Part shown: positions 8,755-17,989 of the stretch, piece by piece
How the letters are laid out: each line of letters opens with the position of its first letter
Numbering within the stretch: the first letter of the stretch is position 1
From: Tsuneonella sp. CC-YZS046
GTDB lineage: Bacteria > Pseudomonadota > Alphaproteobacteria > Sphingomonadales > Sphingomonadaceae
NCBI RefSeq assembly: GCF_035581365.1
Contig: NZ_CP141590.1
Coordinates: 930,001-994,000 of the forward strand
Length of the DNA stretch: 64,000 bases
Direction: 5' to 3'
Notes under the pieces: generated by a model
What the model was told of the DNA's origin: nothing
Seen by the model: the letters and a program-made list of their open reading frames with translations, nothing else
Databases searched by the model: none
Program-made: the position numbers and the translations under genes

Positions 8755-9306
8755 ATGCTGACATTGCCGAATATACTCACTCTCTCGCGCATCGTTGCGA
8801 TTCCACTTCTGGTCGCGCTGCTGTGGTGGCCCGCATGGTCGAGCGGTTATGCCGCGGCGTTTGTCGTGTACTGCCTGATGGGCATAACGGACTATTTTGA
8901 CGGCTATCTTGCGCGCACCAGCGGAACCGTCTCGAAATTGGGGATTTTCCTCGATCCGATCGCCGACAAGATCATGGTCGCCGGCGTGATTCTGATGCTG
9001 ACCGCCAATGGCGACATCGCCGGCTGGCACGTGATCGCCGCGCTGGTGATTCTCCTGCGGGAGATTGCCGTGTCCGGCCTGCGGGAATTCCTGGCCGGAG
9101 TGCAGGTATCGGTTCCCGTGTCCCGCCTGGCGAAATGGAAGACGACGCTTCAGCTGGTTTCGCTGGGCGCCCTGATCCTCGCGGGCGGAACTCCGCATTG
9201 GCCCCTGCCGTATCAGGTAGGGATCGTCAGCCTGTGGGGCGCGGCGATCCTTACCGTGCTGACGGGGTGGGATTATCTGCGGGTCGGCCTGAAGCACATG
9301 GATTGA
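8755..9306 (+). CDS. pgsA: CDP-diacylglycerol-glycerol-3-phosphate 3-phosphatidyltransferase
   Basis: Makes phosphatidylglycerol phosphate, the committed step to phosphatidylglycerol and cardiolipin, at the inner membrane. The complete CDP-alcohol phosphotransferase motif D-x2-DG-x2-AR-x8-G-x3-D-x3-D is seen from residue 43 onward (TDYFDGYLAR ... GIFLDPIADK). Length 183 and the hydrophobic segments match PgsA. Opens with MLTLPNILTLSRI, typical of the family. Divergent from the LplT-like gene and convergent with oxyR. Confidence 0.95.
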   Translation: MLTLPNILTLSRIVAIPLLVALLWWPAWSSGYAAAFVVYCLMGITDYFDGYLARTSGTVSKLGIFLDPIADKIMVAGVILMLTANGDIAGWHVIAALVILLREIAVSGLREFLAGVQVSVPVSRLAKWKTTLQLVSLGALILAGGTPHWPLPYQVGIVSLWGAAILTVLTGWDYLRVGLKHMD

Positions 9307-9317
9307 ACCGGCCGGGA

Positions 9318-10214
9318 TCACCCCGCTCGCAATTCCTCCGCCAGAAGCCGGAATTCGTCGCTTCTCGGAGAATTTCTGCGCCACACGAGAGCGATCTCCC
9401 GGCTGGCGTTCTTCGCCTTGAGCGGGCGTGCGACCACTTCGGTTTCATGCAGGATGCCGGCATCCAGCGCCATTTCGGGCAACATGGTCACGCCAAGCCC
9501 ATTGTCGACCATCTGGACCAGCGTATGCAGGCTGGTGCCGATCATCGTCGCGCTCGCGCGCAGTTCCGGGCGGTTGCAGGCGGCCAGCGCATGTTCCCTC
9601 AGGCAATGCCCGTCCTCCAGCAGCAGCAGCCTGCCCTCGTCGATCATCGTGGGCGGCACCTCGTCCGGCGGGTCGCGGGGATCGTCCTTGGGAAAGGCTA
9701 CGTAAAGCGCGTCCTGGCCGATTATTTCCTTGTCCACGTCGCCGGTCGCGAAAGGCAGGGCCAGAAGAACGCAATCGGCGCGCCCGTGATGGAGCGATTC
9801 GATCGCATCCGCGCTGGTTTCCTCGCGCAGGAACAGCTTGAGCTGCGGGCGTTCCTTGCGCAGCCGGGGCAGGATGCGGGGCAGCAGGAACGGCGCGATG
9901 GTGGGGATCACGCTCATCCTCAATTCGCCCGCCAGCGGCTGCCCGGCGGACTGGACCAGCTCGGAAAGCTCCTCGGCCTCGCGCAGCAGGCGATGCGCCT
10001 TCTCGACCACCGCATTGCCGAGCGGCGTGAAGCGCACCACTCTCCTGCTGCGCTCCACCAGGGTCACGCCCAACAGCGATTCGAGTTCGCGTAAGCCTGC
10101 CGAAAGCGTGGATTGCGAAACGAAACAGCTTTCCGCCGCGCGGCCGAAATGGCCATGTTCATGTAGCGCGACGAGATATTGGAGCTGTTTGAGCGTAGGC
10201 AGATATGTGCTCAT
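9318..10214 (-). CDS. oxyR: hydrogen peroxide-sensing LysR-type regulator OxyR
   Basis: 298-residue LysR regulator with a winged helix-turn-helix at about residues 8-65 and a substrate-like domain from about 95. The peroxide-sensing pair is C204 and C213 in DGHCLREHALAAC, the same nine-residue separation as the C199-C208 disulfide pair of E. coli OxyR, so the OxyR call is strong. It would activate peroxide-defence genes on oxidation. Unusually its ATG overlaps the stop of rnd (ATGA), so it is probably co-transcribed and coupled to RNase D. No catalase or ahpC gene lies in the window. Confidence 0.93.
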   Translation of the reverse strand: MSTYLPTLKQLQYLVALHEHGHFGRAAESCFVSQSTLSAGLRELESLLGVTLVERSRRVVRFTPLGNAVVEKAHRLLREAEELSELVQSAGQPLAGELRMSVIPTIAPFLLPRILPRLRKERPQLKLFLREETSADAIESLHHGRADCVLLALPFATGDVDKEIIGQDALYVAFPKDDPRDPPDEVPPTMIDEGRLLLLEDGHCLREHALAACNRPELRASATMIGTSLHTLVQMVDNGLGVTMLPEMALDAGILHETEVVARPLKAKNASREIALVWRRNSPRSDEFRLLAEELRAG

Positions 10215-11401
10215 CCGGCGGCGATGCCCTGCGTGACCTCGTCGACATGAGTCATCTTCAGTTTGCCTTCGAACACGGCGAAGGCGAGCCTGCCCTCGAC
10301 CAGTTCCAGCGCGTCGCGGCCGAACATCTCATAGCGCCAGCCTTCCAGCACCGGCAGGTTGCGCATTCCGGCGGCGAGGGCTTCCAGTTCCTCGCTGCGG
10401 GCGAGCAGCCTCGCCGCCACGTCGATCTCGCGGGTGCGGATCTTGAGCAGCAGCTTGAGCAGGTCCGCCACCAGCGCGCCTTCCTTGCCAAGCGGGGCGC
10501 CGCGCTGGGGTTTCGCCGGCATCTCGTCCGCAGGCAGCGGTTCCGCTTCGCGCAGCACGCGCATCAGCCGCCGGCCGATGTCGTTTTCCCGCCACGCGGC
10601 CGACAGCCCGCGCACCTTGGCGAGATCGGCCTGCTGCTTGGGCGGATGGCTGGCGAGGTCCGCCAGGGTTTCGTCGCGCATGATGCGCCCGCGCGGGATG
10701 TTCTTGTCCTGCGCTTCCTTTTCCCGCCATGCCGCCAGCGCCTTGAGCCGGCCCAGCACTTGCGCGTTGCGTGATGGCGGGCGGATGCGGTGCCACGCTT
10801 CATCCAGATTGTTGCTGTAGTTTTCCGGATCGGCGAGTCGCTCCATCTCCACGTCGAGCCAGGCGCCGCGCCCCGTCTGCCGCAGGCGTTTCAGGATTCG
10901 CGGGAAGATCCTGGAAAGATAGGTCACGTCGCCGATCGCATATTCGATCTGGCGTTCCGTCAGCGGGCGGCGCGACCAGTCGGTGAAGCGGGCGCCCTTG
11001 TCGATCGTGGTGCCGAGCCAGCTTTCGACGAGATTGGCATAGCCGATCTGCTCCGACTGGCTGATCGCCATCATCGCCACCTGCGTGTCGAAGATCGGAT
11101 GCGGGGTCTTGCCGGTGAGATTGTAGATGATCTCGAAATCCTGGCCGCCGGCGTGGAAGACCTTGAGCACATCCTCGTTGTTGGTCAGCAGATCGAGCAG
11201 GGGCGCAAGATCGATCCCTTCCGCCAGCGGGTCGATGGCGGCTGCTTCCTTGTCATCCGCGATCTGGACCAGGCAAAGCTCCGGCCAATAGGTGTTCTCG
11301 CGCATGAATTCCGTATCCACCGCGACATAGTCGGCCTTGGCAAGGCGTGCGCACAAATCGGCAAGTTCCGCGGTGGTGGTTATCAGATCGTGTATCTTCA
11401 T
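10211..11401 (-). CDS. rnd: ribonuclease D
   Basis: 3'-5' exoribonuclease of the DEDD-y family acting in tRNA and stable-RNA 3' maturation. Metal ligands are visible as D29 and E31 (VAVDTEF), D88 (FHAGGQDFE), Y154 and D158 (YAIGDVTYL). An HRDC-type helical region follows from about residue 205. The frame is open eight codons farther upstream, but MKIHDLITTT at 11401 is where homology begins and it has a GGACGGAA ribosome-binding site, giving 396 residues. Divergent from aspS; the downstream oxyR overlaps its stop. Confidence 0.95.
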   Translation of the reverse strand: MKIHDLITTTAELADLCARLAKADYVAVDTEFMRENTYWPELCLVQIADDKEAAAIDPLAEGIDLAPLLDLLTNNEDVLKVFHAGGQDFEIIYNLTGKTPHPIFDTQVAMMAISQSEQIGYANLVESWLGTTIDKGARFTDWSRRPLTERQIEYAIGDVTYLSRIFPRILKRLRQTGRGAWLDVEMERLADPENYSNNLDEAWHRIRPPSRNAQVLGRLKALAAWREKEAQDKNIPRGRIMRDETLADLASHPPKQQADLAKVRGLSAAWRENDIGRRLMRVLREAEPLPADEMPAKPQRGAPLGKEGALVADLLKLLLKIRTREIDVAARLLARSEELEALAAGMRNLPVLEGWRYEMFGRDALELVEGRLAFAVFEGKLKMTHVDEVTQGIAAG

Positions 11402-11449
11402 TTCCGTCCGTTCATAGCGCCGCACAGCGCCCAGCCCAAGGGCTGCGGC

Positions 11450-11478
11450 TTGACAAAGCGGTGGACTTCCCGTGTTAG
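11450..11478 (+). promoter_or_regulatory. sigma-70-type promoter candidate for aspS
   Basis: A perfect TTGACA at 11450-11455, a 17-base spacer and TGTTAG at 11473-11478 lie in the rnd-aspS divergent gap, giving a predicted transcript start about 54 bases before the aspS ATG. The -10 is weak (three of six), the -35 and spacing are ideal. Confidence 0.45.
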
Positions 11479-11538
11479 CGCGCGCTGCATGTCAGGGAAT
11501 CCCCCTGCCTTACGCAAGCCCGGATGGAAAGAACTTAG

Positions 11539-13320
11539 ATGCATCTCTACCGCACCCACCACTGCGCCGCCCTGTCGCAGGACAATGCCGGTGAAACGGT
11601 TCGCCTGTCCGGCTGGATTCACCGCAAGCGGGACCATGGCGGGGTTCTGTTCGTCGATCTTCGCGACCATTACGGCATCACCCAGATCGTGGCGGACGAA
11701 GACAGCCCGGCGCTGGCCTTGCTGGATTCGCTGCGGGTGGAAAGCGTCGTCACCATCGACGGCGAGGTGAAAAGGCGCGGTCCCGAAACCGTCAATCCCA
11801 ATCTCGCCACCGGCGCGATCGAGGTGTTCGCGCGTGCGGCGCAAGTGCAATCGCGGGCCGAGGAACTGCCGATGCCGGTGGCCGGGGAGCAGGAGTATCC
11901 CGAGGAGATCCGCCTCAAATATCGGTTCCTCGATCTGCGCCGCGACACGCTGCACGCCAATATCGTCAAGCGCACCAGGATCATTTCCGACATGCGCACC
12001 CGGATGGCGGACGCTGGCTTCACGGAATATTCCACGCCGATCCTCACCGCTTCCAGCCCGGAAGGCGCGCGGGACTTTCTGGTGCCCAGCCGCATCCATA
12101 ACGGCAAGTTCTATGCGCTGCCGCAGGCCCCGCAGCAGTACAAGCAGTTGCTGATGGTGGCCGGGTTCGACCGCTATTTCCAGATCGCACCCTGTTTCCG
12201 CGACGAGGACCCGCGCGCCGACCGCCTGCCGGGCGAATTCTACCAGCTCGACCTGGAAATGAGCTTCGTCACGCAGGAAGATGTGTGGAACACCATGGAG
12301 CCGGTGATCGGCGGAGTGTTCGAGGCTTTCGCCGAGGGCCGGCATGTCACGCCCACCGGCTCGTTTCCGCGCATTCCCTATGCCGAAGCGATGCTGAAAT
12401 ACGGCTCGGACAAGCCGGATCTGCGCAATCCTCTGATTATTTCGGACGTCACCCGCCATTTCGAGAAATCCGGCTTCGGCATTTTCGAGCGGATCGTGGG
12501 GCAGGGCGGGGTGGTCCGCGTGATTCCGGCGCCGAACACGGCGGAAAAGAGCCGCAAGTTCTTCGACGACATGAATGGCTGGGCGCAGAGCGAGGGCCAT
12601 GCCGGGCTTGGCTATGTCACCCGCAAGGGTGGCGAATTCGGCGGTCCGATCGCCAAGAACCACGGGCCGGAGCGGATGGAGGAGCTGTATAACGAGCTTG
12701 GCCTCGGCCCGGACGACGGCTTGTTCTTCGCTGCCGGCAAGGAAGCGGCCGCCGCCAAGCTGGCTGGCGCCGCGCGCATCCGGGTGGGCGAGGAACTGGA
12801 CCTGATCGCCCAGGATCGCTTCGAGCTATGCTGGATCGTCGATTTCCCGTTCTACGAATGGGATGAGGAGGAAAAGCGGGTCGATTTCTCGCACAATCCC
12901 TTCTCCATGCCGCAGGGCGGACTGGAAGCATTGCGCAATCAGGACCCGCTGACGATCAACGCCTATCAGTATGACCTCGTCTGCAACGGCTATGAAATCG
13001 CTTCCGGCTCGATCCGCAACCACGATCCGGAAACGATGGTCGCCGCGTTCGAGAAGGTGGGGCTGTCGAAGGAAGATGTGGAGGAACGCTTCGGCGGCCT
13101 CTATCGCGCGTTCCATTATGGCGCCCCGCCGCATGGCGGCATGGCCGCTGGCGTGGACCGGGTGGTCATGCTGCTTTGCGGCGCGGTCAACCTTCGCGAA
13201 ATCACGCTGTTCCCGATGAACCAGCGCGCGGAAGACCTGCTGATGGGGGCTCCGTCGCCCGCCGAGCCGAAGCAATTGCGCGAGCTTGGCATTCGGATCG
13301 TCGAGCCGCCGAAGCAGTAA
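11539..13320 (+). CDS. aspS: aspartyl-tRNA synthetase
   Basis: Class IIb synthetase charging tRNA-Asp. An OB-fold anticodon domain occupies about residues 1-105 ([21 protein letters not shown]), class II motif 2 is [10 protein letters not shown] near 221-230, the bacterial GAD insertion domain lies around 290-430, and motif 3 (GVDRVVMLL) is near 539. The 593-residue length is the bacterial type. Many alphaproteobacteria lack AsnRS and use a non-discriminating AspRS with GatCAB; that cannot be judged here. A GC-rich hairpin follows its stop. Confidence 0.98.
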   Translation: MHLYRTHHCAALSQDNAGETVRLSGWIHRKRDHGGVLFVDLRDHYGITQIVADEDSPALALLDSLRVESVVTIDGEVKRRGPETVNPNLATGAIEVFARAAQVQSRAEELPMPVAGEQEYPEEIRLKYRFLDLRRDTLHANIVKRTRIISDMRTRMADAGFTEYSTPILTASSPEGARDFLVPSRIHNGKFYALPQAPQQYKQLLMVAGFDRYFQIAPCFRDEDPRADRLPGEFYQLDLEMSFVTQEDVWNTMEPVIGGVFEAFAEGRHVTPTGSFPRIPYAEAMLKYGSDKPDLRNPLIISDVTRHFEKSGFGIFERIVGQGGVVRVIPAPNTAEKSRKFFDDMNGWAQSEGHAGLGYVTRKGGEFGGPIAKNHGPERMEELYNELGLGPDDGLFFAAGKEAAAAKLAGAARIRVGEELDLIAQDRFELCWIVDFPFYEWDEEEKRVDFSHNPFSMPQGGLEALRNQDPLTINAYQYDLVCNGYEIASGSIRNHDPETMVAAFEKVGLSKEDVEERFGGLYRAFHYGAPPHGGMAAGVDRVVMLLCGAVNLREITLFPMNQRAEDLLMGAPSPAEPKQLRELGIRIVEPPKQ

Positions 13321-13332
13321 GGCCCTGACAGG

Positions 13333-13363
13333 GCCGGGAGAGGGGAACCGTCGCTCTCCCGGC
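13333..13363. terminator. hairpin between convergent aspS and SDR
   Basis: GCCGGGAGAG at 13333-13342 pairs perfectly with CTCTCCCGGC at 13354-13363 around an 11-base loop. It sits in the 54-base convergent gap and could end transcripts from both sides. There is no T-run, so it may block transcription or 3' exonucleases rather than act as a classical terminator. Confidence 0.55.
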
Positions 13364-13374
13364 TGCGGCCCCGA

Positions 13375-14139
13375 TCAGCCCGCCACGATTCCGCCGTCGA
13401 TGGAGAGTTCGGCGCCGTTGACGAACGCCGCCTCGTCCGAAGCGAGATAGACGCAGCCCCAGGCGATGTCGTCGGGCCGTCCGGTGCGTCCGCTCGGCTG
13501 CTGGGCCTCGAACAGCTGGCGCGTCGCTTCCGGGTCCTCGGTTCCATCATATATGGCGTGCAGCATCGGCGTTTCGATGACGCCGGGATGGATCGAGTTG
13601 CAGCGGATGCCTTCCCTTGCGTGCTCGATGGCGGTCGATTTGGTCAGCAGCCTGACCGCGCCCTTCGACGCGCAATAGGCGGCGAACCCGGCCGCGCCGA
13701 TCATTCCGTAAGCCGAGGAAATATTGGTGATGGAGCCGCCGCCGCTTTTCAGCATGGCCGGAATGGCGTGCTTGTGGACGAAGAACACGCCGCGCGCATT
13801 GATCGCCATGATCGTGTCCCATTCGTCCTGGCTGAGCGAGACATCGCTGCCTTGCCCGGAAACGCCGGCGCAGGCCACCGTGGCGTCCAGCCGCCCCCAT
13901 CTGCTCTCAGCCAGCGCGATGGCCGCGGCGACGTCTTCCTCTTTCATCACATCGGTCTTGATGAAGGCGAAGGATGCCTCGTTCGCCTTGATCGCCCCGG
14001 CCAGTGCCGGGTCGGTCGGCTCCTGTATGTCGGCGATCACCACCTTCGCGCCTTCCTGGGCGAACAGGCGCGAACAGGCCGCCCCGATCCCCGAAGCGCC
14101 GCCCGTTATGACTGCCACCTTGCCGGCCAGACGTCCCAT
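13375..14139 (-). CDS. SDR family oxidoreductase
   Basis: Classical short-chain dehydrogenase/reductase of 254 residues. Cofactor motif TGGASGIG at 12-19, D37 after the second beta strand suggests NAD(H) preference, NAG-equivalent is CAGVSG near 90-95, and the catalytic S142, Y155 and K159 are all present. Substrate not predictable. The start is placed at MGRLAGKVAV because a good AAGGGAG site lies just upstream; the frame continues 18 codons farther but that stretch lacks homology. Monocistronic by layout. Confidence 0.9.
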   Translation of the reverse strand: MGRLAGKVAVITGGASGIGAACSRLFAQEGAKVVIADIQEPTDPALAGAIKANEASFAFIKTDVMKEEDVAAAIALAESRWGRLDATVACAGVSGQGSDVSLSQDEWDTIMAINARGVFFVHKHAIPAMLKSGGGSITNISSAYGMIGAAGFAAYCASKGAVRLLTKSTAIEHAREGIRCNSIHPGVIETPMLHAIYDGTEDPEATRQLFEAQQPSGRTGRPDDIAWGCVYLASDEAAFVNGAELSIDGGIVAG

Positions 14140-14267
14140 TTTTCCACTCCCTTGGTCTGTTTGCCGAACCTTCCGGCTCGCGAGGAGGGGCACTAGGAAT
14201 TATCCTGACCATATTGTCAAGTTGATGAAGCCGGCGCCCGCAGGTCGCCTGGCCGCGATGGCGGCAA

Positions 14268-16052
14268 TCAGGCGGCATTCCGGGTCTGGATGGAAGAGGC
14301 GCGCGCGCGTTTGCGTTCGGGCAGGCGCCTCACCGCCAGCCCGTTTTCCGCGCGTTTCGCGGCGGCTTTGGCGGCATTGAGCTGCTCGACGATATCCTCG
14401 CGGGTCATGCCCGCCCGATTCTGCGACAGGTGAACCACACCTGCGGAGATCTGGAGCAGGGGGAAGAAGCGCGCCACGCCGAACCTGTCGATTGCCGTAA
14501 TTCCGCCTTTTCCGCGATCGTCCGCGGTATAGAGGCTTTCGACATCCTGGGCGAAGCGAAGCTGCAGGTCGCGCACCGCCTGCTCGCCCTCGCTTTCCGG
14601 CAAGCCCATGCTCAGCAGGAAATCGTCCCCGCCGATATGGGCGACGAACGCGCCGCGCGATTTCTCCAGCCGCCGCAGCAGGCCTGCGAACATCAGCAAT
14701 GCCCGATCGCCCGACGCGAAGCCGTAGCTGTCGTTGAACGCCTTGAAATTGTCGAAGTCCAGGAAGGCCACCATCCTCGGGCCTTTCAGGACAAGTAGAT
14801 TATCCCAGTGGCGCTGGATGCTCTCGGCCCCCGCCAGGCGCGTGAGCGGATTCTGCTCCCGCGCGACATTGACCTCGCGCTCCGCGGCAAGGCGCAGCAC
14901 GGCATTGTTGTTGAGATAGCCGGCGTAGTGGCCGTCGCTTATCAGAATCAGGCCCTGCGCGCCGTCGGCGGTGACATAGCTGTTGACGATCGCTTCGACC
15001 GTTCCATTGGCGTCCGCAACCGGGCAGCGGCGCAGCAATTTGCCGATCCTGGTATCCATCCCCTTGTTTGCGAGCAGCGAGCGCCCGAAATCGCTCAGCA
15101 TCAGGCGGCGCACATCTTCCTCCAGCACTGCGCCCTGCACGTTCCGGTTCCGGTCGATCACGGGCAGCAGGCGCAGGTCGGGCCGCTCCTTGAACGTGTC
15201 GGCCACATCGCGCAGCGGCTGGTCGAGATACACCGGCTCGACCGGGGTGAGCAGCTCTGCGACGCGCGGAGACATTCGAGGCGTGGACGAGACGGTGAGG
15301 GTCTGCCCATATACCACCGAAAGCTCGCGAATGTTGGTGGTGGGCTTCGCTATGTGGAAGCCTTGCGCCAGGTCGCAGCCAATATCCCGCGACATCCTGA
15401 AATCGGACTCGTTTTCGACGCCTTCCGCCACCGTCTGGAAGCCCAGCGCGTGCGCGAGGCCGCACAGCTTGGCCACGATCGCCTGCTTGCGGGTGCTGGA
15501 TGCGATACCCGCGATGAAGGTGCGGTCGATCTTCACGTAATGCGGCTCCAGATTGAGCAGCATGTGCAGCCCGGAATTGCCGATGCCGAAATCGTCCAGC
15601 GCGACATGCGCTCCATGCGCCATCAGCATTTCCACGATCTGCCGGATCGTGTCGAAAGACTGCATGGGGTGACGCTCGGAGATTTCGAGGCAGAGGTTGG
15701 CGGCGGGAAGCCCCGTGCCTTCCAGAAGCTCCACGACCGATGCCTTGTGGAGCGGCAGGCCATCGTAAGTCCGGTTGTCCACATTGCAGAACAGCCGGAC
15801 GAAATGCTTTTCCGGAAATTCGCAGAACTTGGAAATGGCCGAGCGCAGCAGGCCGGTTTCGGCTTCCCGCAATTTTCCGATGGAATAGGAATGATTGAGA
15901 AAGTCGTGGATGTGGGAAAATTCGCTCGTATCGATGCGGGCCAGTGCCTCAAATCCATGCACGCGCAGCGACGATGTGCCGATAATCGGTTGATAGGCAA
16001 AGTCCACATCGCGGATATTCGGCATCGGTGAACGTTCTAGCGGCGCGCTCAT
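14268..16052 (-). CDS. EAL-CBS-GGDEF-like c-di-GMP protein
   Basis: 594 residues with the unusual order EAL first, paired CBS motifs in the middle, GGDEF last. EAL signature at 35-37, EISER at 123-127, DDFG at 153-156, K174 and E210 are all present, so phosphodiesterase activity is likely. CBS repeats span about 262-385 and may bind an adenine nucleotide. The cyclase signature reads GGDDF at 474-478, and although [14 protein letters not shown] (431-444) is kept, the Glu-to-Asp change suggests a weak cyclase or a GTP-sensing domain. No membrane segment is seen. [13 protein letters not shown] at 16025 is an alternative start. Confidence 0.88.
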   Translation of the reverse strand: MSAPLERSPMPNIRDVDFAYQPIIGTSSLRVHGFEALARIDTSEFSHIHDFLNHSYSIGKLREAETGLLRSAISKFCEFPEKHFVRLFCNVDNRTYDGLPLHKASVVELLEGTGLPAANLCLEISERHPMQSFDTIRQIVEMLMAHGAHVALDDFGIGNSGLHMLLNLEPHYVKIDRTFIAGIASSTRKQAIVAKLCGLAHALGFQTVAEGVENESDFRMSRDIGCDLAQGFHIAKPTTNIRELSVVYGQTLTVSSTPRMSPRVAELLTPVEPVYLDQPLRDVADTFKERPDLRLLPVIDRNRNVQGAVLEEDVRRLMLSDFGRSLLANKGMDTRIGKLLRRCPVADANGTVEAIVNSYVTADGAQGLILISDGHYAGYLNNNAVLRLAAEREVNVAREQNPLTRLAGAESIQRHWDNLLVLKGPRMVAFLDFDNFKAFNDSYGFASGDRALLMFAGLLRRLEKSRGAFVAHIGGDDFLLSMGLPESEGEQAVRDLQLRFAQDVESLYTADDRGKGGITAIDRFGVARFFPLLQISAGVVHLSQNRAGMTREDIVEQLNAAKAAAKRAENGLAVRRLPERKRARASSIQTRNAA

Positions 16053-16385
16053 TTCAGTTCCTGGCAGACGAGTTCATGCGCCCCATATGTCGGCCTGCCA
16101 TTAAAATTGCCTTATAATCGGTTTCTTCATTTTGTCACATTTCCTTGGGCTTTCAGGTGTTTTCGGGTATTCTTGCGGGCAGTTGGGCGCGAGCGTGCCA
16201 TAAATTATCCGCGCCCCCTGAAAATATGGCGCATTTGGCGCGAAATCCGCGTGGAAGTGCCGGGATATGGCATTTTCGCAGCGTGGGCGCGGGCAATGCT
16301 GTGCGCAATCCCCTTGCCAGCCTGCAAACCGTTCATTAGGGCGAAAGCCGACCGAACAACCGCATCCTTTCGAGAGGGATTTTGC
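16053..16385. promoter_or_regulatory. 333-base divergent intergenic region, EAL gene / acpP
   Basis: No convincing gene is seen here. The sequence is AT-richer than its surroundings in 16095-16160. A near-match to the CtrA site, TTAA-N7-TTAT at 16101-16115 (one base off TTAA-N7-TTAA), lies 49 bases before the EAL-CBS-GGDEF start. A good acpP promoter could not be picked by eye: TTGCCA at 16314-16319 has no well-spaced -10. An open frame runs through the region into acpP but lacks homology before the ACP start. Confidence 0.4.
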
Positions 16386-16622
16386 ATGAGCGATACCGCT
16401 GACCGCGTGAAGAAGATTGTCGTCGAGCATCTCGGCGTTGAAGCCGAAAAGGTGACCCCGGACGCCAGCTTCATTGACGATCTGGGTGCCGACAGCCTCG
16501 ACATCGTCGAGCTGGTCATGGCTTTCGAAGAAGAATTCGGTGTTGAAATACCTGACGACGCCGCCGAGAAGATCGGCACCGTCGGCGATGCGATCAAGTA
16601 TATTGACGACAACAAGGGCTAA
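16386..16622 (+). CDS. acpP: acyl carrier protein
   Basis: 78-residue acidic acyl carrier protein that carries growing acyl chains in type II fatty acid synthesis. The phosphopantetheine serine is S37 in the [10 protein letters not shown] motif. Composition is strongly acidic, as expected. The start [11 protein letters not shown] at 16386 is chosen over farther upstream in-frame starts because it matches the family N-terminus and follows a GAGAGGG site. fabF follows after a 94-base gap containing a strong hairpin, which probably lets acpP be expressed far above fabF. Confidence 0.98.
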   Translation: MSDTADRVKKIVVEHLGVEAEKVTPDASFIDDLGADSLDIVELVMAFEEEFGVEIPDDAAEKIGTVGDAIKYIDDNKG

Positions 16623-16667
16623 GCTGCCCTTTCTCCCCGCCGCGCTACCCGCCGGACGGGGACGGAC

Positions 16668-16696
16668 AGGCTCGGCCCATAATGGGCTGAGCCTTT
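16668..16696 (+). terminator. terminator or attenuator between acpP and fabF
   Basis: AGGCTC at 16668-16673 pairs with GAGCCT at 16689-16694, extended inward by a G-T pair and GCCC/GGGC, and ends in TTT. The near-perfect stem of about eleven pairs with a tiny loop, in an operon where ACP is needed in excess, suggests partial termination downstream of acpP. The short T-run argues for leaky rather than complete termination. Confidence 0.6.
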
Positions 16697-16716
16697 CGTA
16701 ATTTCGGAGAGTTGCT

Positions 16717-17979
16717 ATGCGCCGTGTGGTCGTAACCGGTCTGGGCCTCGTCACCCCCCTGGGTGCCGATGTCGAGACGACCTGGAAGAATATCCTGGCT
16801 GGAAAAAGCGGGGCGGGCCCGATTACCCGCTTCGACGCTTCGGATCAGAAATGCCGGATCGCGTGCGAAGTGAAGCCGGCCGACCACGAATATGGCTTCG
16901 ATCCGGACAGGCGGGTCGACAGCAAGATCCAGCGTCAGGTCGATCCGTTCATCGTTTACGGCATCGATGCCGCCGGACAGGCAATGGAAGATGCCGGCCT
17001 TACCGAGCTGGACGAGGCGACCCGGCTGCGCGCCGGCTGCTCGATCGGCTCCGGCATCGGCGGGCTTCCCGGGATCGAGAAGGAATCGCTGGTGCTGGCC
17101 GAGAAGGGGCCGGGCCGGGTTTCTCCGCATTTCGTTCATGGCCGCCTGATCAACCTGATCTCCGGCCAGGTTTCGATCCGCTATGGCCTGATGGGGCCGA
17201 ACCATGCGGTAGTCACCGCCTGCTCCACGGGTGCGCATTCGATTGGCGATGCCGCGCGGATGATAAAGGACGGCGATGCCGACATCATGCTGGCGGGCGG
17301 TGCGGAAAGCACGATCTGCCCGATCGGGATCGCGGGATTCGCGCAGGCACGCGCCCTTTCCACGAATTTTAACGATCAGCCGGAAAAGGCCAGCCGCCCC
17401 TATGACGAGGCCCGCGACGGCTTCGTGATGGGCGAGGGCGCTGGCGTCGTGGTGCTCGAGGAATATGAGCATGCCAAGGCGCGCGGCGCGAAGATCTACG
17501 CCGAGGTGGTGGGCTATGGCCTGTCGGGCGATGCCCATCATGTGACGGCACCGCATCCGGAAGGCTCGGGCGCTTACCGTTCCATGGAGATGGCGCTGCG
17601 CAAGGCAGGGGTAAGCCCGGCGGACATCGATTACATCAATGCCCACGGCACCTCGACCCCACTGGGCGACGAGCTGGAACTCGGGGCGGTTCGCCGCCTG
17701 TTCGGCGATGCGATCTCCAATGTATCGATGAGTTCCACCAAGTCCGCGATAGGTCACCTTCTGGGTGGCGCAGGTGCCGTTGAGAGCATCTTCTGCATCC
17801 TTGCCCTGCGTGACCAGATCGTGCCGCCGACGCTCAATCTCGACAATCCGAGCGAAAGCTGCGTCGGGGTCGATCTCGTTCCTTATCAGGCCAAAAGGCG
17901 CCAGGTTCGCGCGGTTCTCAACAACAGCTTCGGCTTTGGCGGCACCAATGCCAGCCTGGTCCTGAAGCAGGTCGATTAG
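16717..17979 (+). CDS. fabF: beta-ketoacyl-ACP synthase II
   Basis: Elongating condensing enzyme of type II fatty acid synthesis. 420 residues with the catalytic triad C169 (VTACSTGAHS), H310 (NAHGTSTPLGD) and H347 (SAIGHLLGGAG), plus K342. N-terminal RRVVVTGLGLVTPLG is the standard FabF opening. Follows acpP and precedes mltG by 10 bases, the usual alphaproteobacterial order. Confidence 0.98.
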   Translation: MRRVVVTGLGLVTPLGADVETTWKNILAGKSGAGPITRFDASDQKCRIACEVKPADHEYGFDPDRRVDSKIQRQVDPFIVYGIDAAGQAMEDAGLTELDEATRLRAGCSIGSGIGGLPGIEKESLVLAEKGPGRVSPHFVHGRLINLISGQVSIRYGLMGPNHAVVTACSTGAHSIGDAARMIKDGDADIMLAGGAESTICPIGIAGFAQARALSTNFNDQPEKASRPYDEARDGFVMGEGAGVVVLEEYEHAKARGAKIYAEVVGYGLSGDAHHVTAPHPEGSGAYRSMEMALRKAGVSPADIDYINAHGTSTPLGDELELGAVRRLFGDAISNVSMSSTKSAIGHLLGGAGAVESIFCILALRDQIVPPTLNLDNPSESCVGVDLVPYQAKRRQVRAVLNNSFGFGGTNASLVLKQVD

Positions 17980-17989
17980 GGATATAGGC

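Noticed and set aside
16107-16385. N-terminal extension of acpP by about 93 codons
   Set aside because: ACP homology and a good ribosome-binding site start at 16386; the upstream stretch has no homology and lies in the divergent control region.
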